Below, piece after piece: positions 47,140 through 58,548 of a DNA stretch of 64,000 nucleotides (position 1 is its first letter; each line of letters opens with the position of its first letter). The DNA is from Stappia sp. TSB10P1A (GTDB lineage Bacteria; Pseudomonadota; Alphaproteobacteria; Rhizobiales; Stappiaceae), in the NCBI RefSeq assembly GCF_900185725.1, contig NZ_FYAU01000013.1, forward strand, positions 172,554 through 236,553. The letters are read 5' to 3'. The notes beneath the pieces were generated by a model. The model did not search any database. It was not told where the DNA came from and saw nothing but the letters and a program-made list of their open reading frames with translations. A program made the position numbers and the translations under genes.

Positions 47140-49169
<2,030 letters not shown>

Positions 49170-49271
49170 TGTTCTGTTCGGTCCCGTTCGTGGCGTCTGG
49201 CTATGCGGCGCTTGCGGCCGGAAGGTCGTTGCGGTTTCGCGCAAAGGGCTCTGGAAAATGCAGGGACGCTG

Positions 49272-49556
49272 TCACTCCGCCGCCTCCGCCGGAGGCTTGG
49301 CGCCGGGGGCGGCCCCGCCGATGATCAAGGCCTTGGCGCTGATATATTCGTCGATCTCGTCCCAGCCGACGGCATCCCCGAAGGGCAGGATGGTCCAGCG
49401 CCCGCGCTGCTCGGGCGTTGCGGCATGGAGGCGCGGATACCACCACAGCGGCGCCTCGATGCGGCGGCCGTCGGCCATCTTGAAGACGATCGTCGCCTCG
49501 GTGACGTCTACGCCGGCCACCTGAAGCTGCTTTTCGTCAATGTCCAAAGTGGTCAT
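49272..49556 (-). CDS. DUF2442-domain protein
   Basis: The 94-residue product has VTEATIVFKMADGRRIEAPL and WWYPRLHAATPEQRGRW, then GDAVGWDEIDEYISAKALI, features of DUF2442 proteins. Function is not established. It overlaps the DUF4160 gene by 20 bases and the two are often found together; a toxin-antitoxin or regulatory pair is a hypothesis, not a demonstrated role. The Ala/Pro-rich tail ends before pccA, which begins 103 bases later on the same strand. Confidence 0.85.
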   Translation of the reverse strand: MTTLDIDEKQLQVAGVDVTEATIVFKMADGRRIEAPLWWYPRLHAATPEQRGRWTILPFGDAVGWDEIDEYISAKALIIGGAAPGAKPPAEAAE

Positions 49557-49773
49557 TCCAGGCCTCCAGAAATGCCGACCGGTGTCGCTCCGTTGCCTTC
49601 AAGATATCATTCACCTCATGCGCGGCGAAACCGACGTTGCGGGCGACGGAACAGCTTGAGAGCCAGATCTTGATCTGTTTCCCGTCCTTCAGGACGTGGA
49701 TATGGGGCGGTTCCCCGATCTCCTTGGAATAGAACAGGAACTGGTATCCCCTCCATCTCAGCACCGTCGGCAC
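49537..49773 (-). CDS. DUF4160-domain protein (GTG start)
   Basis: The 78-residue product reads MPTVLRWRGYQFLFYSKEIG, then EPPHIHVLKDGKQIKIWLSS and AAHEVNDILKATERHRSAFL, matching DUF4160. The PPHIHV motif is the family hallmark. The start is GTG at 49773, with a G6 run (complement of 49782-49787) 8 bases upstream acting as a Shine-Dalgarno-like site, and an 11-G run just beyond it. The gene overlaps DUF2442. The pair sits between pccB and pccA, splitting the usual carboxylase arrangement. Confidence 0.85.
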   Translation of the reverse strand: MPTVLRWRGYQFLFYSKEIGEPPHIHVLKDGKQIKIWLSSCSVARNVGFAAHEVNDILKATERHRSAFLEAWNDHFGH

Positions 49774-49781
49774 GCCCGCTT

Positions 49782-49802
49782 CCCCCCGGTTCCCCCCCCC
49801 CC
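49782..49802. repeat. Homopolymeric C/G tracts upstream of the DUF4160 gene
   Basis: A C6 run (49782-49787) and a C11 run (49792-49802) lie in the 55-base gap between pccB and the DUF4160 start; they are G tracts in the transcribed sense. Runs of this length are slippage-prone and here flank the ribosome binding site of the GTG start at 49773. Confidence 0.7.
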
Positions 49803-49828
49803 GATTCCCCGTTGCGCCGGCGTCGCCG

Positions 49829-51361
<1,533 letters not shown>

Positions 51362-51403
51362 GACCGGCCTTTCGGGCTCTTGTGGCGTTGCGTTCTGGTG
51401 GCG

Positions 51404-51967
51404 TCAGCGGGCGCGGGCGCGCACCAGCACGACGGCGATGGCGGCGGCGAGCACCGACTTGACGATACCGCCGATGACGAAGGGATAAAGCCCCAGCGCC
51501 AGGATCGGCTTGTCGAAGCCGATAACGGCGCCGAGCCACAGCAGGCCGGGAACGAAGACGACGGCCTGCGCAACGATAGAGGCCGGGACCGCCTGCCACA
51601 GGCTGCGGGTCCAGCCGCGCTCGGCGAAGACGCCGGCAAGCCAGGCCGAGGCGAGGAAGCCGAGCAGGAAGCCGCCGGTCGGACCCATCATATAGGCAAG
51701 GCCGATGCCCTTGGCGGGCGTGTCGGCGAAGACCGGCAGGCCGGCCGCGCCCTGCATCAGGTAGGCGGCGACGCTCAACAGGGCGAGGCGCGGGCCGAGC
51801 GTGAAGCCCAGCACCAAGAGCGCCAGCGTCTGCAGCGTCATCGGCACCGGATAGAACGGCACGCTGACCTTGGCCGAGGCGGTGAGCAGCAGCGAGCCGG
51901 CCAGCGCGATGGCGAGCGAGCGCACGAGGCTGCGGGTCGTGGTGGTGGCGGCGACGTTGCCGGACAT
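51404..51967 (-). CDS. bioY: Biotin transporter substrate-binding subunit BioY
   Basis: The ATG at 51967 follows AGGAGG 7-8 bases upstream, giving 187 residues with six hydrophobic helices. Characteristic BioY sequences are SAKVSVPFYPVPMTLQTLAL, GPTGGFLLGFLASAW and ALGLYPFVIGGIVKSVLAAA. BioY works with or without an ECF energising module; none is encoded here. Being first in line before pccB and pccA makes sense because the carboxylase needs biotin. No BioR-type TTATCTATAA box was seen upstream. Confidence 0.95.
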   Translation of the reverse strand: MSGNVAATTTTRSLVRSLAIALAGSLLLTASAKVSVPFYPVPMTLQTLALLVLGFTLGPRLALLSVAAYLMQGAAGLPVFADTPAKGIGLAYMMGPTGGFLLGFLASAWLAGVFAERGWTRSLWQAVPASIVAQAVVFVPGLLWLGAVIGFDKPILALGLYPFVIGGIVKSVLAAAIAVVLVRARAR

Positions 51968-52133
51968 GGCGTTCCCTCCTGACGGCGGCGAGCGGGTCGC
52001 GGCGGACCCGGATGCCGCAAGTTCTGCGATTGTGGCCGCATATCCCGCAGGATGCGCGGCGCGTGGCCTGATCGCTACTCCTTTTCGCCGGCTTGCGGGA
52101 GTGTTGAAAAAGCCGCAAAGCAAACTTAATCTG

Positions 52134-52163
52134 TTTGCAAATATGATTTTGCGAATTTGCAAA
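52134..52163. promoter_or_regulatory. TTTGCAAA-type operator cluster between bioY and the PccR-like gene
   Basis: TTTGCAAA (52134-52141), TTTGCGAA (52148-52155) and TTTGCAAA (52156-52163) occur within 30 bases, 55 bases before the regulator start and in the divergent region shared with bioY. Repeated TTTGCAAA is, from memory, the motif reported for PccR of Rhodobacter sphaeroides. A half-similar GCAAAGCAAA lies just upstream (about 52114-52123). Confidence 0.75.
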
Positions 52164-52218
52164 CTTCACCCGGCGCGCAGGGATCTCATCCTGAAGGGCC
52201 CGTCGACAAGAGCCTGCC

Positions 52219-53634
52219 ATGAAGAAGCTGTTCCTCGGCCGCCAGATCCGCAGCCTGCGCGAGAAGGCCCAGTTGACGCAACGGGATTTCGCCGAGCGCC
52301 TCGGCCTGTCGACCAGCTATGTCAACCAGCTCGAGAACAACCAGCGCCCCGTCTCCGCGCCCGTCCTGCTCACCCTGTCGGAGCGGTTCGGGCTCGATCT
52401 CGCCTCGCTCTCGGTCGATGACGACGACCGGCTGATCGCCGCCCTGCAGGAGGTCTTCGCCGATCCGGTGCTGGCGGGCGCCGCGCCCGGCCTGCAGGAG
52501 GTCAAGATGGTCAGCCAGAACGCGCCGGACTTCGCCCATGCGCTGGTCCGCCTGCATCAGGCCTATCGCCAGATGGGCGAGCAGCTCGCGCAGTTCGACG
52601 ACCGGCTCGCCCGCGACGAGGGGCTGGCCCGGCCGACGCCTTACGAGGAAGTGCGCGACTTCTTCCATTTCGAGAACAACTATATCCACGAGCTCGACCT
52701 TGCGGCGGAGGACCTGGCGACGCGGCTGTCGCCGTCGGGCCGGATCTTCGCCCGCGATCTCGCGCAATATCTGGAGGAGCGGCACGGCATCGCCGTCGAG
52801 CGCCGGCGTGCCGGCACTGCAGGGGAGGGCACCATCCGCCGCTTCGACCGGGAGCAGCGCCGGCTCTATCTCAACGAGGCGCTGCCCGAGGCCACCATCG
52901 TCTTCCAGCTCGCCCACCAGATCGCGCTGCTGGAGGCCGGCGACATCGTCGAGGCGGTGCTGGCCCGCGCCCGGCTCCAGACCCCGGACGCGGTGCAGGT
53001 CGCGCGCATCGGCCTTGCCAATGCCTATGCCGGCGGGCTGGTGCTGCCCTATCGCGCCTTCCTGGCGGCGGCACAGGAGACCCGCCACGATCTCGATCTC
53101 ATCGCCGACCGGTTCGGCGCCAGCCTCGAGCAGGTGGCGCATCGCCTGTCGACGATGCAGCGGCCGCGTCTGAAGGGCATTCCCTTCTTCTTCGCCCGGG
53201 TCGACCGGGCCGGCAACATCACCAAGCGCCACTCGGCGACCAAGCTGCAGTTCGCCCGCTTCGGCGCCGCCTGTCCCTTGTGGAACGTGCACCGCGCCTT
53301 CGAGAGCCACGGGGCGATCATCCGCCAGCTTGCGGAGACGCCGGACGGCTCGCGCTACATCTCGCTCGCCGCCCATGTGGTGAAGAAGTCCGGCGGCTAC
53401 AGCGGCCCGGTGCTGCATTATGCCATCGCGCTCGGCGCCGAGATCGCCCATGCCCGCGACATCGTCTATTGCGACGATCTCGACCTCACCCGCGAGGCGG
53501 CGTTCGAGCCGATCGGCGTCTCCTGCCGCATCTGCGAACGGCTGACCTGCCCGCAGCGCTCGGTGCCGCCGCTCAACCGGGCGATCTCCATCGACAGCGA
53601 CGACCGCCGGCTGGTGCCTTACGCGATCCGCTGA
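52219..53634 (+). CDS. pccR: PccR/ScfR-family short-chain acyl-CoA-responsive regulator
   Basis: The 471-residue protein has an N-terminal XRE helix-turn-helix (about residues 7-62, LTQRDFAERLGLSTSYVNQL), an IrrE-like middle region (about 150-310, LNEALPEATIVFQLAHQIAL) and a C-terminal DUF2083-like domain with paired cysteines (GVSCRICERLTCPQRSVPPL). This matches ScfR regulators such as PccR, RamB and MccR, which control short-chain acyl-CoA pathways. Divergent from bioY-pccB-pccA-mutase, with TTTGCAAA repeats between, it most likely controls propionyl-CoA assimilation and itself. Confidence 0.9.
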   Translation: MKKLFLGRQIRSLREKAQLTQRDFAERLGLSTSYVNQLENNQRPVSAPVLLTLSERFGLDLASLSVDDDDRLIAALQEVFADPVLAGAAPGLQEVKMVSQNAPDFAHALVRLHQAYRQMGEQLAQFDDRLARDEGLARPTPYEEVRDFFHFENNYIHELDLAAEDLATRLSPSGRIFARDLAQYLEERHGIAVERRRAGTAGEGTIRRFDREQRRLYLNEALPEATIVFQLAHQIALLEAGDIVEAVLARARLQTPDAVQVARIGLANAYAGGLVLPYRAFLAAAQETRHDLDLIADRFGASLEQVAHRLSTMQRPRLKGIPFFFARVDRAGNITKRHSATKLQFARFGAACPLWNVHRAFESHGAIIRQLAETPDGSRYISLAAHVVKKSGGYSGPVLHYAIALGAEIAHARDIVYCDDLDLTREAAFEPIGVSCRICERLTCPQRSVPPLNRAISIDSDDRRLVPYAIR

Positions 53635-53750
53635 CGCCGCCTGTCGACCTGCCCGGGCAGTTCGGCCTGTCCGGGCGGCGCCGATCGGTCCGGCAATGCT
53701 GAAATTATCTCATCATAAATCCTTGTATTGAATGACGGAAATATACCCTG

Positions 53751-53772
53751 TTGACTGGAACGTAAACGTCAT
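53751..53772. promoter_or_regulatory. Candidate MerR/LiuR operator upstream of the MerR gene
   Basis: TTGAC-TGGAACGTAAAC-GTCAT (53751-53772) is an imperfect palindrome with TTGAC/GTCAA-like arms and a central ACGT, 25 bases before the MerR ATG. It resembles sites reported for LiuR regulators of branched-chain amino acid breakdown. A ribosome binding site GGAGGAGG follows it. Confidence 0.6.
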
Positions 53773-53796
53773 GCAGGGTTTTCTGCGGAGGAGGCC

Positions 53797-54225
53797 ATGC
53801 AGCCCTATTACACCATCACCCAGTTGACGCAGGAATTCGGCGTGACCACACGCACCTTGCGCTTCTACGAGGCGGAGGGCTTCCTCAAGCCGACGCGGCG
53901 CGGGCGCCAGCGGCTCTACAAGCCCGGCGACCGGACGCGGCTGAAGCTGATCCTGCGCGGCAAGCGGCTCGGCTTCACCCTCGCCGAGATCCGCGACATC
54001 ATCACCATGTACGACAAGTCGCCCGGCGAGGCGGGGCAGTTGCAGCTTCTGCTCCAGCGCATCGAGGCGCGGCGGGCCGAGCTGATGGCCAAGCGCCACG
54101 ACATCGACCTGACGCTGGCCGAACTCGACGAGGTGGAGCAGGGCGCCCGCACCCGGCTCGGCGAACTCGGGCCGATGAGCGATCTGTTTTCCGCCGCCGC
54201 CGCCGGCCGGCGCGCCGAAAAATGA
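53797..54225 (+). CDS. MerR-family regulator, LiuR-like
   Basis: The 142-residue protein has the MerR winged helix (residues 5-75): YTITQLTQEFGVTTRTLRFY, EAEGFLKPTRRGRQRLYKPG, RLKLILRGKRLGFTLAEIRD, followed by a coiled-coil dimer helix (about 80-125). It lacks the cysteines of metal sensors. LiuR proteins of this kind regulate leucine/isovalerate degradation, and an isovaleryl-CoA dehydrogenase lies three genes downstream, supporting that role. It is the first gene of the operon and carries a palindrome before it. Confidence 0.88.
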   Translation: MQPYYTITQLTQEFGVTTRTLRFYEAEGFLKPTRRGRQRLYKPGDRTRLKLILRGKRLGFTLAEIRDIITMYDKSPGEAGQLQLLLQRIEARRAELMAKRHDIDLTLAELDEVEQGARTRLGELGPMSDLFSAAAAGRRAEK

Positions 54226-54286
54226 CAAGACGCCGCGCGGGCGGCCGTTCCGCGCCACAGGCGGGGTTTTTCGGGAGGGAGTGAGA

Positions 54287-54757
54287 ATGCAGGCAGCAGA
54301 GACGGTGCGGCGGTTCGAGCCGCGCGATCCCGACTGGCGGCGCCGGGTCGAGGCGAGTTTTGTCCGCCAGGCCTTCATGACGGCGACGCTCGGCGCCAGC
54401 ATCGACCGGCTGGAGCCGGGCGAGGTCGACCTTGCCGTCGCCTTCGCCGATGGCCTGGTGCAGCAGCACGGCTATTTCCATGCCGGCGTCACCACGACGC
54501 TCGCCGACACCGCCGCCGGCTACGCCGCCCTGTCGCTCTATCCGAAGGGCTTCGGCGTGCTGACCACCGAGTTCAAGGTGAACCTGCTCAATCCGGGCCG
54601 GGGCCGGCGTCTGGTGGCGCGCGGGCGGGTGATCAAGCCGGGGCGCACGCTCACCGTCACCGCCTCCGACGTCTATGGTCAGACGCCGGGCGAGGCGGAC
54701 ATTCACGTCGCCACCGGGCTTTTCACGATGATCGCGCTGGAGGGACTGGATGACTGA
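54287..54757 (+). CDS. PaaI-type hotdog thioesterase
   Basis: Using the ATG at 54287, about 7 bases after GGGAGGGA, the product is 156 residues; a GTG at 54281 is too close to that site. The hotdog fold is evident: QQHGYFHAGVTTTLADTAAG holds the motif HGG-like position (HAGV) and the Asp of TTTLADTAAG, and GVLTTEFKVNLLNPGRGRRL follows. It would hydrolyse acyl-CoA, consistent with the acyl-CoA operon. It overlaps the GNAT gene by 8 bases. Confidence 0.9.
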   Translation: MQAAETVRRFEPRDPDWRRRVEASFVRQAFMTATLGASIDRLEPGEVDLAVAFADGLVQQHGYFHAGVTTTLADTAAGYAALSLYPKGFGVLTTEFKVNLLNPGRGRRLVARGRVIKPGRTLTVTASDVYGQTPGEADIHVATGLFTMIALEGLDD

Positions 54758-55223
54758 CGCGCAAGTGCCGGCGGAGGCCCTGGTCATCCGCCGCCTGATG
54801 CCTGCCGACCGCGCCGCCTGGGAGCCGCTCTGGCAGGCCTATCTCACCTTCTACAAGCAGGAGCTTCCCGCGGACATCACCGATGCGGTCTTCGCGCGGA
54901 TTTCCGGCGATGGCGCCCATGACGGGCTGGTTGCCGAGCGCGGCGGGCGGATGATCGGCTTCGTGCACCATGTGGTGCAGGAGACGACCTGGTCGATCGC
55001 CCCGACCTGCTACCTGGAAGACCTCTATGTCGACGAGACGGTGCGCGGTGGCGGCGTCGGCCGGGCGCTGATCGAGGGCGTCTATGTGGCCGCCCGCCGG
55101 CTCGGCTGCCGCTCGGTCTACTGGCAGACCCATGACGACAATGCCCGCGCCCGCCGGCTCTACGACCAGGTCGCGGTGCTCAGCCCCTTCGTGCGCTACG
55201 ACCACGTGTTTTCGCAGGACTGA
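54750..55223 (+). CDS. GNAT-family N-acetyltransferase
   Basis: The 157-residue product has the GNAT fold with the acetyl-CoA pyrophosphate loop in VRGGGVGRALIEGVYVAARR (about residues 92-112), preceded by the strand CYLEDLYVDETV and followed by YWQTHDDNARARRLYDQVAV. Substrate is unknown. Its start overlaps the thioesterase stop by 8 bases and the dehydrogenase begins 39 bases after it, so all four genes from the MerR gene on are probably co-transcribed. Confidence 0.92.
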   Translation: MTDAQVPAEALVIRRLMPADRAAWEPLWQAYLTFYKQELPADITDAVFARISGDGAHDGLVAERGGRMIGFVHHVVQETTWSIAPTCYLEDLYVDETVRGGGVGRALIEGVYVAARRLGCRSVYWQTHDDNARARRLYDQVAVLSPFVRYDHVFSQD

Positions 55224-55262
55224 GGCGCCGCGCGCCGCCTGCCCAATTCCGGAGACGAACCG

Positions 55263-56438
55263 ATGATCCGCAACGACTTCCCCTCCTTCAACTTCAACCT
55301 CGGCGACACCGCCGACATGCTGCGCGACAGTGTCCGCTCCTTCTCGCAGGACACCATCGCCCCGCTCGCCGACCGCATCGACCGCGAGGACTGGTTCCCG
55401 CGCGAGGAGCTGTGGCCGGCGATGGGCGAGCTCGGCCTGCACGGCATCACGGTGGAGGAGGAATGGGGCGGCTCGGGCCTCGGCTATCTCGAGCACTGCA
55501 TCGCCATGGAGGAGGTCAGCCGCGCCTCCGCCTCCATCGGCCTGTCCTACGGCGCCCATTCCAATCTCTGCGTCAACCAGCTCCGCCGCTGGGGCACCAA
55601 GGAGCAGAAGTCGCGCTACCTCGCCAAGCTGGTCAGCGGCGAGCATCTCGGCGCGCTGGCCATGTCCGAGCCCGGCGCCGGTTCCGACGTCGTGTCGATG
55701 AAGCTGCGCGCCGACAAGCGCGGCGACCGCTACATCCTCAACGGCACCAAGATGTGGATCACCAACGGTCCGGATGCCGACACGCTGATCGTCTACGCCA
55801 AGACCGATCCGTCCGCCGGGGCGAAGGGCATCACCGCCTTCCTGATCGAGAAGGAGTTCAAGGGCTTCTCCGTCGCCCAGAAGCTCGACAAGCTCGGCAT
55901 GCGCGGCTCGCTCACCGGCGAGCTGGTGTTCGAGGACTGCGAGGTGCCGGAGGAGAACGTGCTCGGCGAGGTCGGCAAGGGCGTCAACGTGCTGATGTCC
56001 GGCCTCGACTACGAGCGCGCGGTGCTGGCGGCCGGCTGCATCGGCATCATGCAGGCGGCGATGGACGTGGTCATTCCCTATATCCACGAGCGCCGGCAGT
56101 TCGACCAGCCGATCGGCACCTTCCAGCTCGTCCAGGGCAAGATCGCCGACATGTATGTCTCGATGAACGCCAGCCGCGCCTATGTCTATGCGGTGGCGCA
56201 GTCCTGCGACCGCGGCGAGACCACGCGCGAGGATGCGGCCGGCGCGATCCTTTATGCTGCCGAGAACGCCACGAAAATGGCTCTCGACGCGATCCAGTTG
56301 CTCGGCGGCAACGGCTATATCAACGAATATCCCACGGGCCGGCTGCTGCGCGATGCCAAGCTCTACGAGATCGGTGCCGGCACTTCGGAAATCCGCCGCA
56401 TGCTGATCGGCCGGGAGATCTTCAACAAGACCGCGTGA
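55263..56438 (+). CDS. ivd: Isovaleryl-CoA dehydrogenase
   Basis: The 391-residue FAD enzyme belongs to the acyl-CoA dehydrogenase family. [20 protein letters not shown] and [18 protein letters not shown] are family blocks. The likely catalytic base is Glu251 ([13 protein letters not shown]), placed as in isovaleryl-CoA dehydrogenase instead of the C-terminal position, and [20 protein letters not shown] is present near the end. It oxidises isovaleryl-CoA in leucine degradation, passing electrons to ETF. Its presence supports naming the operon a Liu-type unit; the carboxylase and hydratase genes are not in the window. Confidence 0.94.
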   Translation: MIRNDFPSFNFNLGDTADMLRDSVRSFSQDTIAPLADRIDREDWFPREELWPAMGELGLHGITVEEEWGGSGLGYLEHCIAMEEVSRASASIGLSYGAHSNLCVNQLRRWGTKEQKSRYLAKLVSGEHLGALAMSEPGAGSDVVSMKLRADKRGDRYILNGTKMWITNGPDADTLIVYAKTDPSAGAKGITAFLIEKEFKGFSVAQKLDKLGMRGSLTGELVFEDCEVPEENVLGEVGKGVNVLMSGLDYERAVLAAGCIGIMQAAMDVVIPYIHERRQFDQPIGTFQLVQGKIADMYVSMNASRAYVYAVAQSCDRGETTREDAAGAILYAAENATKMALDAIQLLGGNGYINEYPTGRLLRDAKLYEIGAGTSEIRRMLIGREIFNKTA

Positions 56439-56896
56439 CGCGGGGCGGGGCGATGCTGCCGCGTTTGGTCGCATGGGGCGCGGCAGCCCCAGCCACTCGC
56501 TCCACCCTCTCGGGCGTCCTCCCGGGCAAGCGAAGCGCGACCCGGGACCGGAGAGTCACGACGGTCGTGGCATTTTTCCGGAGCGCACCTCATACGCCCT
56601 CGGCTCTCCGATCCCGCATCTCCGCTGCGCTTCGTGCGGGATGACGCGGGGAGGGGTTCGGGTGTCCTCACAGCCAGTGTGAGTTGGAATGCCTCTCCTT
56701 TCGTCTTCCCGGACGGCGCGCCAGCGCCGAGCCGGGACCGGGGAGCCGAGGGCCTGTCGGACACGCGCCCTTCCGCCTCACACCCGGCGCCCTTCCGGCT
56801 CATCCCGCTACCCCATCTGTGCCCCGACGATTCCGCCTGACGGGCCGACGCAGGGCCGCTATAACCGGCGGATCGACGGAAAACGGACGGATCGTC
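56439..56896. repeat. Mosaic intergenic repeats (region B)
   Basis: This 458-base gap has no supported gene. It contains TCCCGGGCAAGCGAAGCGCG followed by ACCCGGGACCGGAGAG (56520-56553), TTCCCGGACGGCGCGCCAGC with GCCGAGCCGGGACCGGGGAG (56706-56745), and CCTTCCGCCTCACACCCGGC near 56770. These blocks also occur in regions A and C. The Lrp-family promoter must lie in the last part. Confidence 0.72.
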
Positions 56897-57361
56897 ATGA
56901 CCACGGGCCGCGATGCGCTGGACCGCAAGCTGATCGCCTTGCTGCAGATGAATGCCCGCATGCCGACGGCCGATATCGCCCGCCGGCTCGGCGTTGCCCG
57001 CTCCACCGTGCATGAGCGCATCGCCCGGCTGGAGCGCACCGGGGCGATCGCCGGCTATACGGCGGTGCTGACCCGCCCCGAGACCGGCAATGTGGTGCGC
57101 GCCCTCGTCATGCTCGCCGTCGAGCAGCAGCAGATGCGCGAGACGATCCGCCGGCTCGCCACCTTCCCGGAGATCCGCGCCTGCCAGACCATCGCCGGCG
57201 AGTTCGACATCTTCCTGGTGGTCGAGGCGCCGCAACTGGAGGATCTCGACGAGGCGCTGGACGAGATCGCCGTGGTGCCGGGCGTGCGCCGCTCGCAATC
57301 CTCCATCGTGCTCGCCTCGAAATTCGACCGCAGCCCGGCGATGATGCCGGCAACGACATAG
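56897..57361 (+). CDS. Lrp/AsnC-family transcriptional regulator
   Basis: From the ATG at 56897 the product has 154 residues: an N-terminal helix-turn-helix (ALDRKLIALLQMNARMPTAD, IARRLGVARSTVHERIARLE, about residues 7-50) and a C-terminal RAM ligand-binding domain (about 70-145, RALVMLAVEQQQMRETIRRL, FDIFLVVEAPQLEDL). Such proteins respond to amino acids. The longer reading frame to 56684 lies within repeats and is rejected. It is convergent with the RpiR gene, 26 bases apart. Target genes are unknown. Confidence 0.92.
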   Translation: MTTGRDALDRKLIALLQMNARMPTADIARRLGVARSTVHERIARLERTGAIAGYTAVLTRPETGNVVRALVMLAVEQQQMRETIRRLATFPEIRACQTIAGEFDIFLVVEAPQLEDLDEALDEIAVVPGVRRSQSSIVLASKFDRSPAMMPATT

Positions 57362-57387
57362 TCCCCCGCCGGGGGTGATCGCCGGCC

Positions 57388-58254
57388 TCAGCGCGCCTCG
57401 CCCAGCCCGTCGCGGCGCATTTCGGCGGCGGCGACGCACAGCGCCATGGCAAGGCACAGCGTGCCGGACAGTGAGCGGAAGGCGCCGAGATCGGCTTCCG
57501 CCACCTCCACCACCACCTTGGCCGACTGGATCAGCGGCGAGAACGGCGAATCCGTCAGCGCCAGCACCGGCACGCCGCGCGCCGCCGCCGCATTGGCGAC
57601 ATCCACCGTCAGCGAGGCGTAAGGGGTGAAGCTCACCGCCACCAGCAGGTCCTGCGGGCCGGCGGCGGAGGCCTGTTCGGGGCCGAGCGAGGCGAGATTG
57701 TCGACCAGCACCGCCGCCATGCCGAGCTTCGACAGCGCATAGGCCATATAGGCGGAGACCGGGAAGGCGCGGCGCTGGGCGACGAGATAGATCACCCGCG
57801 CGCCCGCCATGGCGCGGGCCGCCTCGTCCATCGTCTCGGGCGCGAGCGAGTTGCGCATGCGCAGCAAGGAGGCAACCGCGGTGTCGACGAAATCGCCGAA
57901 CAGCGCATGGGCGCCGTGGCTGTCGCCGCTGCGCCGCCGCAGCACTTCCAGCCGCTCGTCATAGTCGGGCCAGCGCTCGCGCAGCCTTGCGCGGAACACG
58001 TCCTGCAACTCGGAAAAGCCCTGATAGCCGAGCGACTGGGCAAAGCGCACCAGGGTCGAAGGCTGCACGCCGGCCTGCTCGGCGATCACCGCCACCGTGC
58101 CGAACGTGACGTCGTCCGGCCGGTCGACCGCGAAGGCGGCGACCTGGGCGAGGCGCTTGGGCATCGCCGGCTTCCGCTCGATCAGCAGCGTCCGCAAGCC
58201 GTCATAGTCGCGCGGCGGGGCATCCTCCGCCGTGCCGGTCTGCCTGTCGCTCAT
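57388..58254 (-). CDS. RpiR-family transcriptional regulator
   Basis: The 288-residue protein has an N-terminal RpiR helix-turn-helix (about residues 20-95, GTVAVIAEQAGVQPSTLVRF and AQSLGYQGFSELQDVFRARL) and a C-terminal SIS sugar-phosphate-binding domain (about 130-270, YLVAQRRAFPVSAYMAYALS, AVSFTPYASLTVDVANAAAA). It is divergent from a sugar ABC importer with 294 bases between and two GGAATNNNNATTCC-like palindromes there. It likely represses the importer until a phosphorylated sugar or cyclitol intermediate appears. An IolR-like role is suggested by the operator form. Confidence 0.92.
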   Translation of the reverse strand: MSDRQTGTAEDAPPRDYDGLRTLLIERKPAMPKRLAQVAAFAVDRPDDVTFGTVAVIAEQAGVQPSTLVRFAQSLGYQGFSELQDVFRARLRERWPDYDERLEVLRRRSGDSHGAHALFGDFVDTAVASLLRMRNSLAPETMDEAARAMAGARVIYLVAQRRAFPVSAYMAYALSKLGMAAVLVDNLASLGPEQASAAGPQDLLVAVSFTPYASLTVDVANAAAARGVPVLALTDSPFSPLIQSAKVVVEVAEADLGAFRSLSGTLCLAMALCVAAAEMRRDGLGEAR

Positions 58255-58353
58255 CGGCCGTCTCTCCTCGTTGACCCGATACCGTGTTTTCCGCTCGAGG
58301 CCCGCCGGATCCGGGCGCGCGCCGGCGCCCGGCTCGGCGCGGTGGTTTTCAGC

Positions 58354-58382
58354 TTGACACCGTCGAACCAAAAATGGAATAA
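58354..58382 (+). promoter_or_regulatory. Candidate sigma-70 promoter of the sugar ABC operon
   Basis: TTGACA at 58354-58359 and GAATAA at 58377-58382 are 17 bases apart, giving a near-consensus promoter about 165 bases before the binding-protein start. The -10 element lies inside the palindrome at 58375-58390, so repressor binding would block it. Confidence 0.55.
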
Positions 58383-58419
58383 AAATTCCATATGATGTGT
58401 TTTGGAATGCATCATTCCG
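58375..58419. promoter_or_regulatory. Two tandem RpiR-type operators
   Basis: TGGAAT-AAAA-ATTCCA (58375-58390) is a perfect palindrome of the form GGAA-N6-TTCC. A second, TGGAAT-GCATC-ATTCCG (58403-58419), follows with centres about 28 bases apart. Both lie in the divergent region between the RpiR gene and the sugar ABC genes. GGAA-N6-TTCC is, from memory, the form described for the RpiR-like IolR of Sinorhizobium. Confidence 0.78.
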
Positions 58420-58548
58420 ATTTTTCCGGAGGCCCGCGCGGGAGGCGCCGACCGCCGGGAAACGCCTCGGGCGGCACCGGCGCAGGGCCGGCGGACCGGG
58501 GCAACGGACGACAGGATCCCCGCGCAGGGGACTATGGGAGGAAGGCAC

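Noticed and set aside
51968..52218. BioR box upstream of bioY
   Set aside because: No TTATCTATAA-like palindrome was found; the TTTGCAAA cluster explains the region better.
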